14,786 nucleotides of DNA from Bacillota bacterium (GTDB lineage Bacteria > Bacillota > Clostridia > Oscillospirales > Ruminococcaceae), in the NCBI GenBank assembly GCA_023439605.1, contig JAEXNS010000278.1:1-14786 (forward strand). Reading direction: 5' to 3'. The notes under the pieces are model-generated. The model saw nothing but the letters and a program-made list of their open reading frames with translations, was not told where the DNA came from and made no database searches. Position numbers and translations under genes: made by a program. Below are positions 1-7,479 of the stretch, piece by piece (position 1 is the first letter of the stretch; the number at the start of each line of letters is the position of its first letter).

Positions 1-366
1 ATAAATAAAGTTTCAGAAGGAACTAAAATAGCCAACTCTACAGCTGATTCTCTAGGGGCTATAGTTCAAAGTATAGATAAAATTGCAAACATAGTAGAGC
101 AAATAGACACATCTTCTGAGCAACAATCGGTTTCTATAACTCAAGTCACTCAAGGAATAGATCAAATAGCAACGGTTGTACAAACAAACTCTGCAACGGC
201 AGAAGAAAGTGCAGCTGCTAGTGAAGAATTATCTGGCCAAGCTCAAATGTTACTAGAACTTATAGCTAAAATAAAATTAAAAGAAGAGAGAAAATATGAA
301 CATAAAAAAGATAAGGGCTTACACAAAGAATTTAATATAGAATTAGATGAATTTAATAAATATTAA
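1..366 (+). CDS. Methyl-accepting chemotaxis protein, C-terminal fragment (5' truncated by window)
   Basis: This is the last 121 codons of a chemoreceptor, open from base 1 in frame 1 to TAA at 364-366. It covers the descending arm of the cytoplasmic signalling hairpin, including SVSITQVTQGIDQIATVVQ and TNSATAEESAAASEELSGQA, which are typical of methylation helix 2 in MCPs. The sensor, membrane and HAMP parts lie outside the window. The domain aligns without gaps to the end of the next gene, so the two are tandem paralogues. After the coiled coil comes a Lys/Glu-rich linker of about 20 residues and then the acidic end NIELDEFNKY, which resembles the end of the neighbour. Only about 50 bases separate the two genes and I see no terminator there, so they may be cotranscribed. 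The family is certain, but the ligand cannot be known from this fragment. Confidence 0.93.
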   Translation: MNKVSEGTKIANSTADSLGAIVQSIDKIANIVEQIDTSSEQQSVSITQVTQGIDQIATVVQTNSATAEESAAASEELSGQAQMLLELIAKIKLKEERKYEHKKDKGLHKEFNIELDEFNKY

Positions 367-415
367 ATTCTGGTTTATACCAAATGATTTTGTATAGTAG
401 AAAGAGGTGTTCTTT

Positions 416-2221
416 ATGAAAAAAATCCAAATACCAAAAAAAATAAAACTAAATTTAGACTTTATGAAAAACTTTGAAATTGGTAAAAAACTAATAGTAT
501 GCTTTGCTTCTATAGGTGCTAGTTTTTTAATTGCTTTTGGAGTAACACTAAATGGTATGATAAAAAGTAACCAAGAGCTTAGAAATATGTATGATAAAAA
601 TCTTATAGGTGTCAGCACAATAAGTAATATAAATAAATTATACCAAGAGGAGTTAGTAAAAATAAGCAATATGGTACTGAACCCATCTTCTACTATTACA
701 TATAAAAACTTTTTAAAAAGATTAAACGAATGTGGTGCAGAAATAGATGAAAGTTTTGTAGCGTATGAAAAACTTATAACAAATAAAGATGAAGAAAAGC
801 TTTTTTTAGAAACAAAAGATTTCTATTATAATAAATATTATAAAGATAGACAAAATCTAATAGATTTATCAGCCGATGACAAAGAATATGATGGTAGAAA
901 TAAACTTATAAGTTCAGGAAAAAACCTTACTCAAATGTCAACGTATTTTAATGATTTAAATAATTTAAAACTACAATTAGCAGAAAAATCAGTAATAAAA
1001 CTGGAAGAAAATTTTAGTGTTTTACTAACTGTTAGTTTGCTGTTTATAGTTTTTGCTATAAGTTATTGTCTTTTTATGCTAAGGTATTTAAATAAAAACA
1101 TATCTAAAAAAATAAAGCAAATAGCAGGTGTAGCGGAGGAACTTTCACTTGGAAATATAGAAGTTGATGTGAAATCTGAAAGTACAGATGAAGTAGGACA
1201 ACTTGCTAGTGCTTTTTCAAAAATGATATCAAGTATAAAAGAACAAGCAAAAGTTGCGTTGGCAATAGCGGATGGTGATTTGTCTGTAAAATATACTCCT
1301 CATTCAGAAAAGGACGTTTTGGGAAATGCTTTGGTAAAAACCATAAATGGTTTGGACAGTATTTTTGATACTTTTAGGGTGGCGGCCAGTCAAGTAAATC
1401 TTGGTGCAGAACAAGTTGCAGGAGGCTCACAACAACTGTCTTCTGGTGCAACAGAGCAAGCAAGTGCGGTAGAAGAGCTAGCGGCAACAGTAGAAGACAT
1501 AGCAAAGCAGGCTAAAGAAAATGCAGGCAGTACATCAGAGGTAAGAGGATTGGTTTCTAAGGCAGGCGAAGAGGTTTCTAAAGGTAACGAAAAAATGACT
1601 AAAATGATAGAAGCTATGCAGGATATAAATATTTCATCTAAAAAGATTTCAAAGATTATAAAAGTAATAGATTCTATAGCATTTCAAACAAACATCCTTG
1701 CTCTAAATGCAGCAGTAGAAGCAGCAAGAGCAGGAGCAGCAGGAAAAGGATTTGCAGTAGTTGCAGGAGAAGTTAGAAATTTAGCAGGAAAAAGTGCAGA
1801 GGCAGCAAAAAATACTACAGAGCTTATACAAGAGTCCATAAATAAAGTTTCAGAAGGAACTAAAATAGCCAACTCTACAGCGGATTCTTTAGGCGTTATA
1901 GTTCAAAGTGTTGATCAAATTGCTAGTATAGTAAAACAAATAGATACAGCTTCAGAACAACAATCAGTATCTATAGTTCAAGTTACACAGGGAATAGACC
2001 AAATAGCAACTGTTGTACAGACAAATTCAGCAACTGCAGAAGAAAGTGCAGCAGCTAGTGAAGAATTATCAAGTCAAGCACATATGTTACTTGAACTTAT
2101 AGCTAAAATAAAACTTAAAGATGAAGAGGATAAAAAGATTGAAAAAGAAAATTTAAAAACAAATGAAGATAATATAAAAGGCTTTGAAATAGAACTTGAT
2201 GATTTTGAAGATAAGTATTAA
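416..2221 (+). CDS. Methyl-accepting chemotaxis protein (transmembrane chemoreceptor)
   Basis: A membrane receptor that controls CheA activity through CheW. I chose ATG at 416, giving 601 aa, because AAAGAGGTG at 401-409 sits at normal spacing; the in-frame GTG at 407 lies inside that ribosome binding site. A short basic N-terminus leads to a first membrane helix near residues 25-47, then an extracytoplasmic helical sensor of about 150 residues resembling four-helix-bundle sensors, then a second membrane helix near 200-222. A HAMP domain follows near 223-275, with a second HAMP-like segment (VALAIADGDLSVKY) after it. The signalling domain runs from about 330 to 575. Its hairpin tip reads IAFQTNILALNAAVEAARAG followed by AAGKGFAVVAGEVRNLA; the AAGKG replaces the EQGRG of enteric receptors. 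The protein ends in IELDDFEDKY after a charged linker. The ligand is unknown. Confidence 0.96.
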   Translation: MKKIQIPKKIKLNLDFMKNFEIGKKLIVCFASIGASFLIAFGVTLNGMIKSNQELRNMYDKNLIGVSTISNINKLYQEELVKISNMVLNPSSTITYKNFLKRLNECGAEIDESFVAYEKLITNKDEEKLFLETKDFYYNKYYKDRQNLIDLSADDKEYDGRNKLISSGKNLTQMSTYFNDLNNLKLQLAEKSVIKLEENFSVLLTVSLLFIVFAISYCLFMLRYLNKNISKKIKQIAGVAEELSLGNIEVDVKSESTDEVGQLASAFSKMISSIKEQAKVALAIADGDLSVKYTPHSEKDVLGNALVKTINGLDSIFDTFRVAASQVNLGAEQVAGGSQQLSSGATEQASAVEELAATVEDIAKQAKENAGSTSEVRGLVSKAGEEVSKGNEKMTKMIEAMQDINISSKKISKIIKVIDSIAFQTNILALNAAVEAARAGAAGKGFAVVAGEVRNLAGKSAEAAKNTTELIQESINKVSEGTKIANSTADSLGVIVQSVDQIASIVKQIDTASEQQSVSIVQVTQGIDQIATVVQTNSATAEESAAASEELSSQAHMLLELIAKIKLKDEEDKKIEKENLKTNEDNIKGFEIELDDFEDKY

Positions 2222-2225
2222 AAAT

Positions 2226-2294
2226 ATATTTCAAGATGTTTGTACTAAATGATTAAAAGTTTAGCCAATCTTTTCAAAAAACATCTTGAAATAT
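2226..2294. repeat. Perfect 16-bp inverted repeat with 37-nt loop between mcp and cheA
   Basis: ATATTTCAAGATGTTT at 2226-2241 is exactly complementary to AAACATCTTGAAATAT at 2279-2294. As RNA it would form a long AT-rich stem just after the receptor stop codon, so a terminator or mRNA-stabilising role for the mcp transcript is plausible. The plus side lacks a clear T-run after the right arm. On the minus strand the stem is followed by ATTTTTAA, which is closer to a terminator. The right arm contains the -35 hexamer of the proposed cheA promoter. Confidence 0.6.
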
Positions 2295-2314
2295 CTATTA
2301 TAATTGTGTATAAT
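2286..2314 (+). promoter_or_regulatory. Sigma-A-type promoter for the cheA operon
   Basis: TTGAAA at 2286-2291 and TATAAT at 2309-2314 are separated by 17 bases, a near-consensus housekeeping promoter. Transcription would start near 2321, leaving a leader of about 98 nt before the cheA ATG. The sequence is AT-rich, so chance matches occur, but the exact -10, exact spacing and position support the call. I see no sigma-28-type element here. Confidence 0.6.
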
Positions 2315-2332
2315 GAAGTAAAAGAAGAGATT

Positions 2333-2398
2333 AAAATATATATTATTTGTCTTATTTATATATTTTTAATTTTATTTAATTATACGTGTATAAATTAA
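2333..2398 (+). promoter_or_regulatory. Structured AT-only leader of cheA
   Basis: Inside the presumed leader, AAAATATATA (2333-2342) is complementary to TATATATTTT (2357-2366), giving a 10-bp stem followed by a T-rich stretch. A second imperfect dyad at 2376-2398 is centred on TATAC-GT-GTATA and ends about ten bases before the Shine-Dalgarno sequence. In a spacer made almost only of A and T such pairings form easily, so a regulatory role is only a possibility. Confidence 0.25.
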
Positions 2399-2418
2399 AA
2401 AATAGGTAGGTGGAGGTT

Positions 2419-4473
2419 ATGGGTAAATTTGAAGCAGGAATGGAAAGTATGGTTGACATGTATATATTTGAAACAACTACGCTTTTGGAACAGTTAGATC
2501 AAATATTAATGAGAACTGAAGCTAAGAAAAATTTTGACGAAGAAGATATAAACGAAATATTTCGTATAATGCATACTATAAAGGGTAGTTCTGCTATGAT
2601 GGGTCTTGATAATATGGCAAAACTAGCTCATAGTTTAGAGGATATGTTTTTTATAATTAGAGAAGAAAAGCCAAAAATGAATTCTGTAGAAAGTCTTTAT
2701 GAACTGGTTTTCTCAGCTTCTGATTTATTAAAAGCAGAAATAGAAATAGTTCAAAACGATGACTATGAAAATACGGATTTTAGTAGTGAAATATCAAAAA
2801 TAACAAATTATGTTGTTGTATTAAAAAAGGGTGAAGCAGCTCATATTGATAGCAGTATACATGAATTGCACGAAAAAACTTTACCAAATGTTGAACAGGA
2901 TATGGTAACTATCAGAGTTTTTTTTGAAGATGATTGTGGAATGGAAAACTTAAGAGCTTTGCTTCTTGTGAATAAATTAAAGCACAATTGTAGTAAAGTT
3001 ATTTATCAGCCAGAAAACATTGAAAATGATTCTTCTACAGCCAAGGAAATAATTGAAAATGGTTTTGTTATAAGTTTTAAAACAGATAAGTCAGAAAGCG
3101 TAATCTTTACTGAAATTGAAGAAGCTTTAAATGTTAAATCTTTTGAAAAAATAACACAAAAAGTTCAAAAAGTAGATAGTAGTGTTGAAAAACCTATTAA
3201 ATCAGAGGAAACAGTATCAGTAAAACAAGATATTCCTGTAAATCAAAATGAGGAAGTTAAAAAAATTAATGATACTGTGTCTCAAGCAAATAAAGGCAAG
3301 CAAAGTTTGATAAGTGTAAATCTAAACAAGCTGGATCAACTTTTAGATATGGTTGGTGAAATAGTTATAACAGAAGCTATGGTTACTTCAAGTCCAGATT
3401 TAAAGGATTTGAAACTAGATAATTTCCAAAAAGCAGCAAGACAGTTAAGGAAATTAACCGATGAACTACAAGATATAGTGATGTCGATAAGAATGGTTCC
3501 ACTTTCAGGTGCTTTCAATAAAATGACTAGAATTGTAAGAGATATGAAAGTTAAATTAAATAGAGATGTTAATCTTGTTTTTGAGGGTGAAGAAACAGAA
3601 GTTGACAAAAGTATAATAGATAATTTAAACGATCCTCTTATGCATATGGTTAGAAATTCAATGGACCATGGCATAGAAGATGACCCGCAAGAAAGAATAG
3701 AAAAAGGAAAACCTGAAAAGGGGACTATAACTCTTTCTGCTTATAATGCCTCTGGTGAGGTAATTATAGTAGTTTCTGATGACGGAAAAGGAATAAATAC
3801 GAAAAAAGTATTAGAAAAAGCAGTTAAAAATAAATTATTAACTAAATCCCCATCTGAATATTCGGATAAAGAAATTTTTAATATGATTATGTTACCTGGT
3901 TTTTCAACAAATGAGCAAGTAACCGAATTTTCAGGTAGAGGCGTTGGAATGGATGTTGTTAGAAAAAACATCGAAAAAATCGGGGGTTCTGTTTCTGTAG
4001 ATAGTAAGTTTGGACAAGGTACAAAGTTTATTGTTAAAATTCCATTATCACTTGCTATTGTAGATGGAATAGAAATATCGGTTGGGAAATCAATTTTTAC
4101 CATACCAATAAATACAGTTAGAGAGTCAATAAAAATTGAGAAAAAACAATTGATAAAAGATACAGCAGGAAAAGAAATGATAAAAATAAGAGGAGAGTGC
4201 TTCCCTCTTGTAAGACTATATGAATATTTTGATATAGAGCCAGTTTCTAAAAGTGCTTTTGATGGAATGATAATAGTTGTTGAAACAGAAGGGAAAATGG
4301 TATGTTTACTTGCAGATGAACTACTAGGAGAGCAACAAGTAGTAGTAAAACCATTTTCACCATTACTTAACAAATACAATGTTAAACAAAATGGCATGGC
4401 TGGATGTACTATCTTGGGAGATGGAAGCATAACCATAATATTAGATGTAAGTGGCATTATAAGTAATTTTTAG
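2419..4473 (+). CDS. cheA: Chemotaxis sensor histidine kinase CheA
   Basis: The autophosphorylating kinase of the receptor array; it passes phosphate to CheY and CheB. I chose ATG 2419 (684 aa), served by AGGTG at 2408-2412; the GTG at 2410 overlaps that site. Domains in order: P1 phosphotransfer, residues about 5-110, with His52 in MHTIKGSSAMMG; P2 response-regulator docking, about 155-245; a Lys/Glu/Gln-rich linker; P3 dimerisation from about 295 (LISVNLNKLDQLLDMVGE); the P4 ATPase with N-box HMVRNSMDHGIE (Asn413), G1 box DDGKG (454-458) and G2 box GRGVG (506-510); and P5, the CheW-like coupling domain, from about 545 to the end. All catalytic motifs are intact and the length is normal. It heads an operon, with cheW starting 18 bases after its stop. 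Confidence 0.98.
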   Translation: MGKFEAGMESMVDMYIFETTTLLEQLDQILMRTEAKKNFDEEDINEIFRIMHTIKGSSAMMGLDNMAKLAHSLEDMFFIIREEKPKMNSVESLYELVFSASDLLKAEIEIVQNDDYENTDFSSEISKITNYVVVLKKGEAAHIDSSIHELHEKTLPNVEQDMVTIRVFFEDDCGMENLRALLLVNKLKHNCSKVIYQPENIENDSSTAKEIIENGFVISFKTDKSESVIFTEIEEALNVKSFEKITQKVQKVDSSVEKPIKSEETVSVKQDIPVNQNEEVKKINDTVSQANKGKQSLISVNLNKLDQLLDMVGEIVITEAMVTSSPDLKDLKLDNFQKAARQLRKLTDELQDIVMSIRMVPLSGAFNKMTRIVRDMKVKLNRDVNLVFEGEETEVDKSIIDNLNDPLMHMVRNSMDHGIEDDPQERIEKGKPEKGTITLSAYNASGEVIIVVSDDGKGINTKKVLEKAVKNKLLTKSPSEYSDKEIFNMIMLPGFSTNEQVTEFSGRGVGMDVVRKNIEKIGGSVSVDSKFGQGTKFIVKIPLSLAIVDGIEISVGKSIFTIPINTVRESIKIEKKQLIKDTAGKEMIKIRGECFPLVRLYEYFDIEPVSKSAFDGMIIVVETEGKMVCLLADELLGEQQVVVKPFSPLLNKYNVKQNGMAGCTILGDGSITIILDVSGIISNF

Positions 4474-4491
4474 GGATGAGGTGTGGGTGAT

Positions 4492-4956
4492 ATGACAGAA
4501 GAAATGTATAATGAAATAACTACACAGGCTATGAAAGAGGGCACAGAAGTTCTTGTTTTTTATATCGAAGATGTTTTGTATGCGATAGATATAAAATACG
4601 TTGTAGAAATAATAGGAATGCAGCCAATTACACAGGTTCCTAAAATACCTGAATATATAAAGGGCGTAATAAATATAAGAGGGAAAGTAGTACCCGTAAT
4701 GAGCGTTAGAAAAAAATTTCAATTAGAAGAAATAGAATATACAGAAAGAACATGTATTATAGTTGTAGAGTTAAATGATATTTCTGTAGGATTGATAGTT
4801 GATGGAGTGAGTGAGGTTCTTACAGTGGATTCGGGTGAAATTTGCCATATGATGGATTACAGAAAGTCAAATAAAAACAACTATATAAGTAATGTTATAG
4901 AAAATAAGGGGGATAATAAATTACTTCTGGATATAGAAAAATTGGTATTGGAGTGA
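4492..4956 (+). CDS. cheW: Chemotaxis coupling protein CheW (first copy)
   Basis: An adaptor that links chemoreceptors to the P5 domain of CheA. ATG 4492 gives 154 aa and follows GAGGTG at 4478-4483 with 8 bases of spacing; the GTG codons at 4481 and 4483 fall in the ribosome binding site. The protein is a single CheW domain: VLVFYIEDVLYAIDIKYVVEII begins the fold, and IPEYIKGVINIRGKVVPV is the conserved core. It ends with LLLDIEKLVLE. An unusual detail is VMSVRKKF where the family usually has the pattern I-x-D-L/V-R-x-R-F, so the Asp is a Ser. The gene is 18 bases from cheA and 4 bases from cheR, which argues for translation coupling. A second CheW lies at the operon end. The family is certain; the division of labour between the copies is unknown. 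Confidence 0.96.
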   Translation: MTEEMYNEITTQAMKEGTEVLVFYIEDVLYAIDIKYVVEIIGMQPITQVPKIPEYIKGVINIRGKVVPVMSVRKKFQLEEIEYTERTCIIVVELNDISVGLIVDGVSEVLTVDSGEICHMMDYRKSNKNNYISNVIENKGDNKLLLDIEKLVLE

Positions 4957-4960
4957 TTTT

Positions 4961-5776
4961 ATGGATATGAAACTTAAGGAAGGTGATTTCAAAAGATTGG
5001 TTGAATTTATTCATACTAATTATGGAATTAACTTAGAGAAAAAAAGAGTACTTATAGAAGGCAGATTATCTAGAATTTTACCATCGAAAGGATTTAGTAA
5101 TTATACAGAATATCTAGACAATGTTTTTGCTGATAAGAGTGGAGCAGAAATAATTACTTTGGTAAATAAACTCACCACAAACCATACTTTTTTTATGAGA
5201 GAACCTGCACATTTTGAGTATATGAAGGAAGTAGTACTGCCTTTCATAGAAAGAACAGTTAAGGATAAGGATGCAAGAATATCGTGTGCTGCATCTTCTA
5301 CGGGAGAAGAGCCATATACAATAGCTATGATTATTGATGAATATTTTGGTCTTAGAAAAAAAGACTGGGATCTAAAAATTTTAGCAACAGATATTTCTAC
5401 AGATGTGCTTAAAAAAGCAAAAGATGGAATATACACAGAGGAATCAATGAGTTCTCTGCCAGCAGATTGGAAAAAGAAATATTTCATAAAGATTGATAAT
5501 GATAAATATAGGGTGATAGATGAAATAAGACAAGAAGTAATTTACAGACAATTTAATCTTATGGATAAAATAGTTGTAAAAAAACCTTTTGATTTGATTT
5601 TTTGTAGAAATGTTATGATATACTTTGATGCAGAGACAAAGAATAATTTGATAGAACGGTTTTATGATGTCATTAAAGATAACGGATATCTTTTTATTGG
5701 TCACGCAGAAAATATATGCAAATCATCAAATTTTGTTTATGTTAAACCTGCCGTATATCAAAAAAAGAATAAATAA
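4961..5776 (+). CDS. cheR: Chemotaxis protein methyltransferase CheR
   Basis: Transfers methyl groups from S-adenosylmethionine to glutamates on MCP cytoplasmic helices during adaptation. ATG 4961 gives 271 aa and lies 4 bases after GGAGTGA at 4950-4956, which overlaps the cheW stop; ATG 4967 is an alternative start. The N-terminal helical domain contains INLEKKRVLIEGRLSRIL, followed by TTNHTFFMREPAHF, the position of the family's NETxFFR-type segment. The AdoMet-binding motif I reads CAASSTGEEPYTIAM (residues about 108-122). Further family marks are ILATDIST, FDLIFCRNVMIYFD, and near the end LFIGHAENI (commonly GHSE). The length is normal and no motif is broken. It is followed 23 bases later by cheB, its functional opposite. 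Confidence 0.97.
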   Translation: MDMKLKEGDFKRLVEFIHTNYGINLEKKRVLIEGRLSRILPSKGFSNYTEYLDNVFADKSGAEIITLVNKLTTNHTFFMREPAHFEYMKEVVLPFIERTVKDKDARISCAASSTGEEPYTIAMIIDEYFGLRKKDWDLKILATDISTDVLKKAKDGIYTEESMSSLPADWKKKYFIKIDNDKYRVIDEIRQEVIYRQFNLMDKIVVKKPFDLIFCRNVMIYFDAETKNNLIERFYDVIKDNGYLFIGHAENICKSSNFVYVKPAVYQKKNK

Positions 5777-5799
5777 ATACTTCATAAGAGGTGAAAACT

Positions 5800-6843
5800 A
5801 TGATAGAAAAGAAAATAAAAGTCCTAATTGTAGACGACTCTATATTATTTAGAGAAACTATAGGGAAATTTTTATCTGAGGGAAATATAATAGATGTGGT
5901 TGGAAAAGCAGGTGATCCATATGAGGCTAGAGATAAGATACTTGAACTACATCCAGATGTTATGACGTTAGATGTTGAAATGCCTAAAATGAATGGTATT
6001 CAATTTTTGAAAAAGTTGATACCTCAGTATCCAATACCAACGGTTATAGTGTCTTCAGCGCCAATTATGGCTTTTGATGCTTTAGATGCAGGTGCGGTAG
6101 AATATGTTAAAAAACCAGTGATAAAATCCCAAGAGGATATGCGTCAATTTTCAAATGAATTGAAAGCCAAAGTTATAACAGCAGCAAAAGCAAAAGTAAG
6201 ACAATCTTCATTAAATATTACTCAGCATAGTACTCAAAGCACCACTTATCCACCGGTAGTATTGAAAAACACAAGAACAGTAATTGCATTAGGTGCATCT
6301 ACTGGTGGAACAGATGCACTTCAAGTTGTATTATCTGACATGCCTTTAAATTGTCCTCCTGTAGTTATAGTTCAACATATGCCTGCTGGATTTACCAAAA
6401 TGTTTGCTGAAAGACTAAATAGAATATGCAATATTGAAGTTAAAGAGGCGAAAAATGGTGACAGATTGAAAAATGGGTGTGCACTTTTGGCACCAGGTGA
6501 ATTTCAAATGACGTTAGAAAAGGATAAAAACGGATATTATGTAAAGGTTTTTGAGGGGGAAAAGGTGTCTGGACATTGTCCATCAGTAGATGTTTTATTT
6601 GGAAGTGTTGCCAAAACAGCGGGGAAAAATGCAGTTGGTGTTATTATGACAGGTATGGGGTCGGATGGTGCAGCAGGACTTCTTAAAATGCATGATACGG
6701 GAGCGTACACTATAGGTCAAGACAAAGAGTCGTGTATCGTATATGGTATGCCTATGGTAGCTTACAAGTTGGGTGCGTGCAAGTTACAAGTGCCTCTTGA
6801 TAAAATAACTGAAACAATATGTAAGCATGTAACATCTCTATAA
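5800..6843 (+). CDS. cheB: Chemotaxis response regulator / protein-glutamate methylesterase CheB
   Basis: When phosphorylated by CheA it removes methyl groups from receptors and can deamidate receptor glutamines. ATG 5800 (347 aa) follows AAGAGGTGA at 5786-5794; the in-frame GTG at 5791 lies in that site and is rejected. The receiver domain occupies residues about 5-110, with Asp12/Asp13 in LIVDDS and the phospho-acceptor Asp58 in TLDVEMPKMNG. A linker of about 45 residues rich in Ser, Thr and Gln leads to the methylesterase domain. Its catalytic triad is Ser167 (GASTGGT), His193 (VQHMPAGF) and Asp289 (TGMGSDGAAG), each offset by the same three residues from the Salmonella triad S164/H190/D286. 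It is a complete, orthodox CheB lying between cheR and the second cheW. Confidence 0.98.
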   Translation: MIEKKIKVLIVDDSILFRETIGKFLSEGNIIDVVGKAGDPYEARDKILELHPDVMTLDVEMPKMNGIQFLKKLIPQYPIPTVIVSSAPIMAFDALDAGAVEYVKKPVIKSQEDMRQFSNELKAKVITAAKAKVRQSSLNITQHSTQSTTYPPVVLKNTRTVIALGASTGGTDALQVVLSDMPLNCPPVVIVQHMPAGFTKMFAERLNRICNIEVKEAKNGDRLKNGCALLAPGEFQMTLEKDKNGYYVKVFEGEKVSGHCPSVDVLFGSVAKTAGKNAVGVIMTGMGSDGAAGLLKMHDTGAYTIGQDKESCIVYGMPMVAYKLGACKLQVPLDKITETICKHVTSL

Positions 6844-6864
6844 AGTGTAAGGAAGTGGAATATT

Positions 6865-7422
6865 ATGAGTGATTTTTTAAATAAATTTGAAGAAGAGGAA
6901 GAAGTTGATTATAGTTTAAATCAATATCTTACATTTATCATAGATAAAAGATACTATGCATATCCAATAAAAATAGTAAAAGAAATTATAGAAATGCAAG
7001 ATATAACAGAAGTGCCAGAGTTCCCAGAGTATTCAAAAGGAGTTATTAATTTAAGAGGGACTATAATACCTATTATTGATGTAAGACTTAGATTTCATAA
7101 GCCAGAAGCAGAGTATACGGAAAAAACCTGCATAATTGTGGTTTATATAGGTGAATTAGAGGTTGGATTTATTGTAGATACCGTAGATGAAGTTTTAGAT
7201 CTATTTGATACCGACATTTCAGCAGCTCCGGCAATAACTTCGGATAGGCATACTCGATATATTGAAAAAGTAGGTAAGAAAAATAAAAAAATAATCATGA
7301 TTTTAGATGCAACAAAAATGTTAAATGACGACGATTTAAAGGCTTTTGAAGAATACGAACATATAGAAGATAACCAAGGTGAAGAAACTTACTATGAAGA
7401 AGAAAAAGAAGCTGAAGAATAA
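6865..7422 (+). CDS. Chemotaxis coupling protein CheW (second copy, with acidic ends)
   Basis: A second CheW-domain adaptor, 185 aa, starting at ATG 6865 after AAGGAAGTGG at 6849-6858. The domain runs from about residue 17 to 155 and keeps the standard pattern: YLTFIIDKRYYAYPIKIVKE, then FPEYSKGVINLRGTIIPIID with VRLRF, where the Asp missing in the first copy is present. Both ends are acidic: FEEEEEVDY at the N-terminus and a tail of about 30 residues, including DNQGEETYYEEEKEAEE, at the C-terminus. There is no receiver domain, so it is not CheV. It is the last gene of the plus-strand operon, 21 bases after cheB and directly before a strong terminator. It may set a different receptor-kinase stoichiometry or serve a receptor subset; the sequence alone does not show which. 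Confidence 0.94.
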   Translation: MSDFLNKFEEEEEVDYSLNQYLTFIIDKRYYAYPIKIVKEIIEMQDITEVPEFPEYSKGVINLRGTIIPIIDVRLRFHKPEAEYTEKTCIIVVYIGELEVGFIVDTVDEVLDLFDTDISAAPAITSDRHTRYIEKVGKKNKKIIMILDATKMLNDDDLKAFEEYEHIEDNQGEETYYEEEKEAEE

Positions 7423-7425
7423 AAT

Positions 7426-7467
7426 AAAATCCATAAACAAAGGTTATAAATCTTGTTTATGGATTTT
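7426..7467. terminator. Bidirectional rho-independent terminator
   Basis: AAAATCCATAAACAA (7426-7440) pairs perfectly with TTGTTTATGGATTTT (7453-7467), a 15-bp stem with a 12-nt loop. T residues follow on the plus side and ATTTTATTC on the minus side. It lies between the convergent cheW and fapA-like genes, so it can end both transcripts. Confidence 0.9.
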
Positions 7468-7479
7468 TTGATTTTAAAA

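Noticed and set aside
3741..4457. 238-codon open frame on the minus strand opposite cheA
   Set aside because: It is a shadow of the cheA ATPase/P5 region; cheA has full catalytic motifs, while the antisense frame lacks a ribosome binding site and any recognisable domain.
5101..5852. Several open frames of 60-130 codons overlapping cheR on both strands
   Set aside because: They overlap a complete CheR with intact motifs and show the low-complexity Ile/Phe/Ser content of shadow frames.
6865..7422. Second CheW considered as CheV
   Set aside because: There is no receiver domain after the CheW domain, only a short acidic tail.
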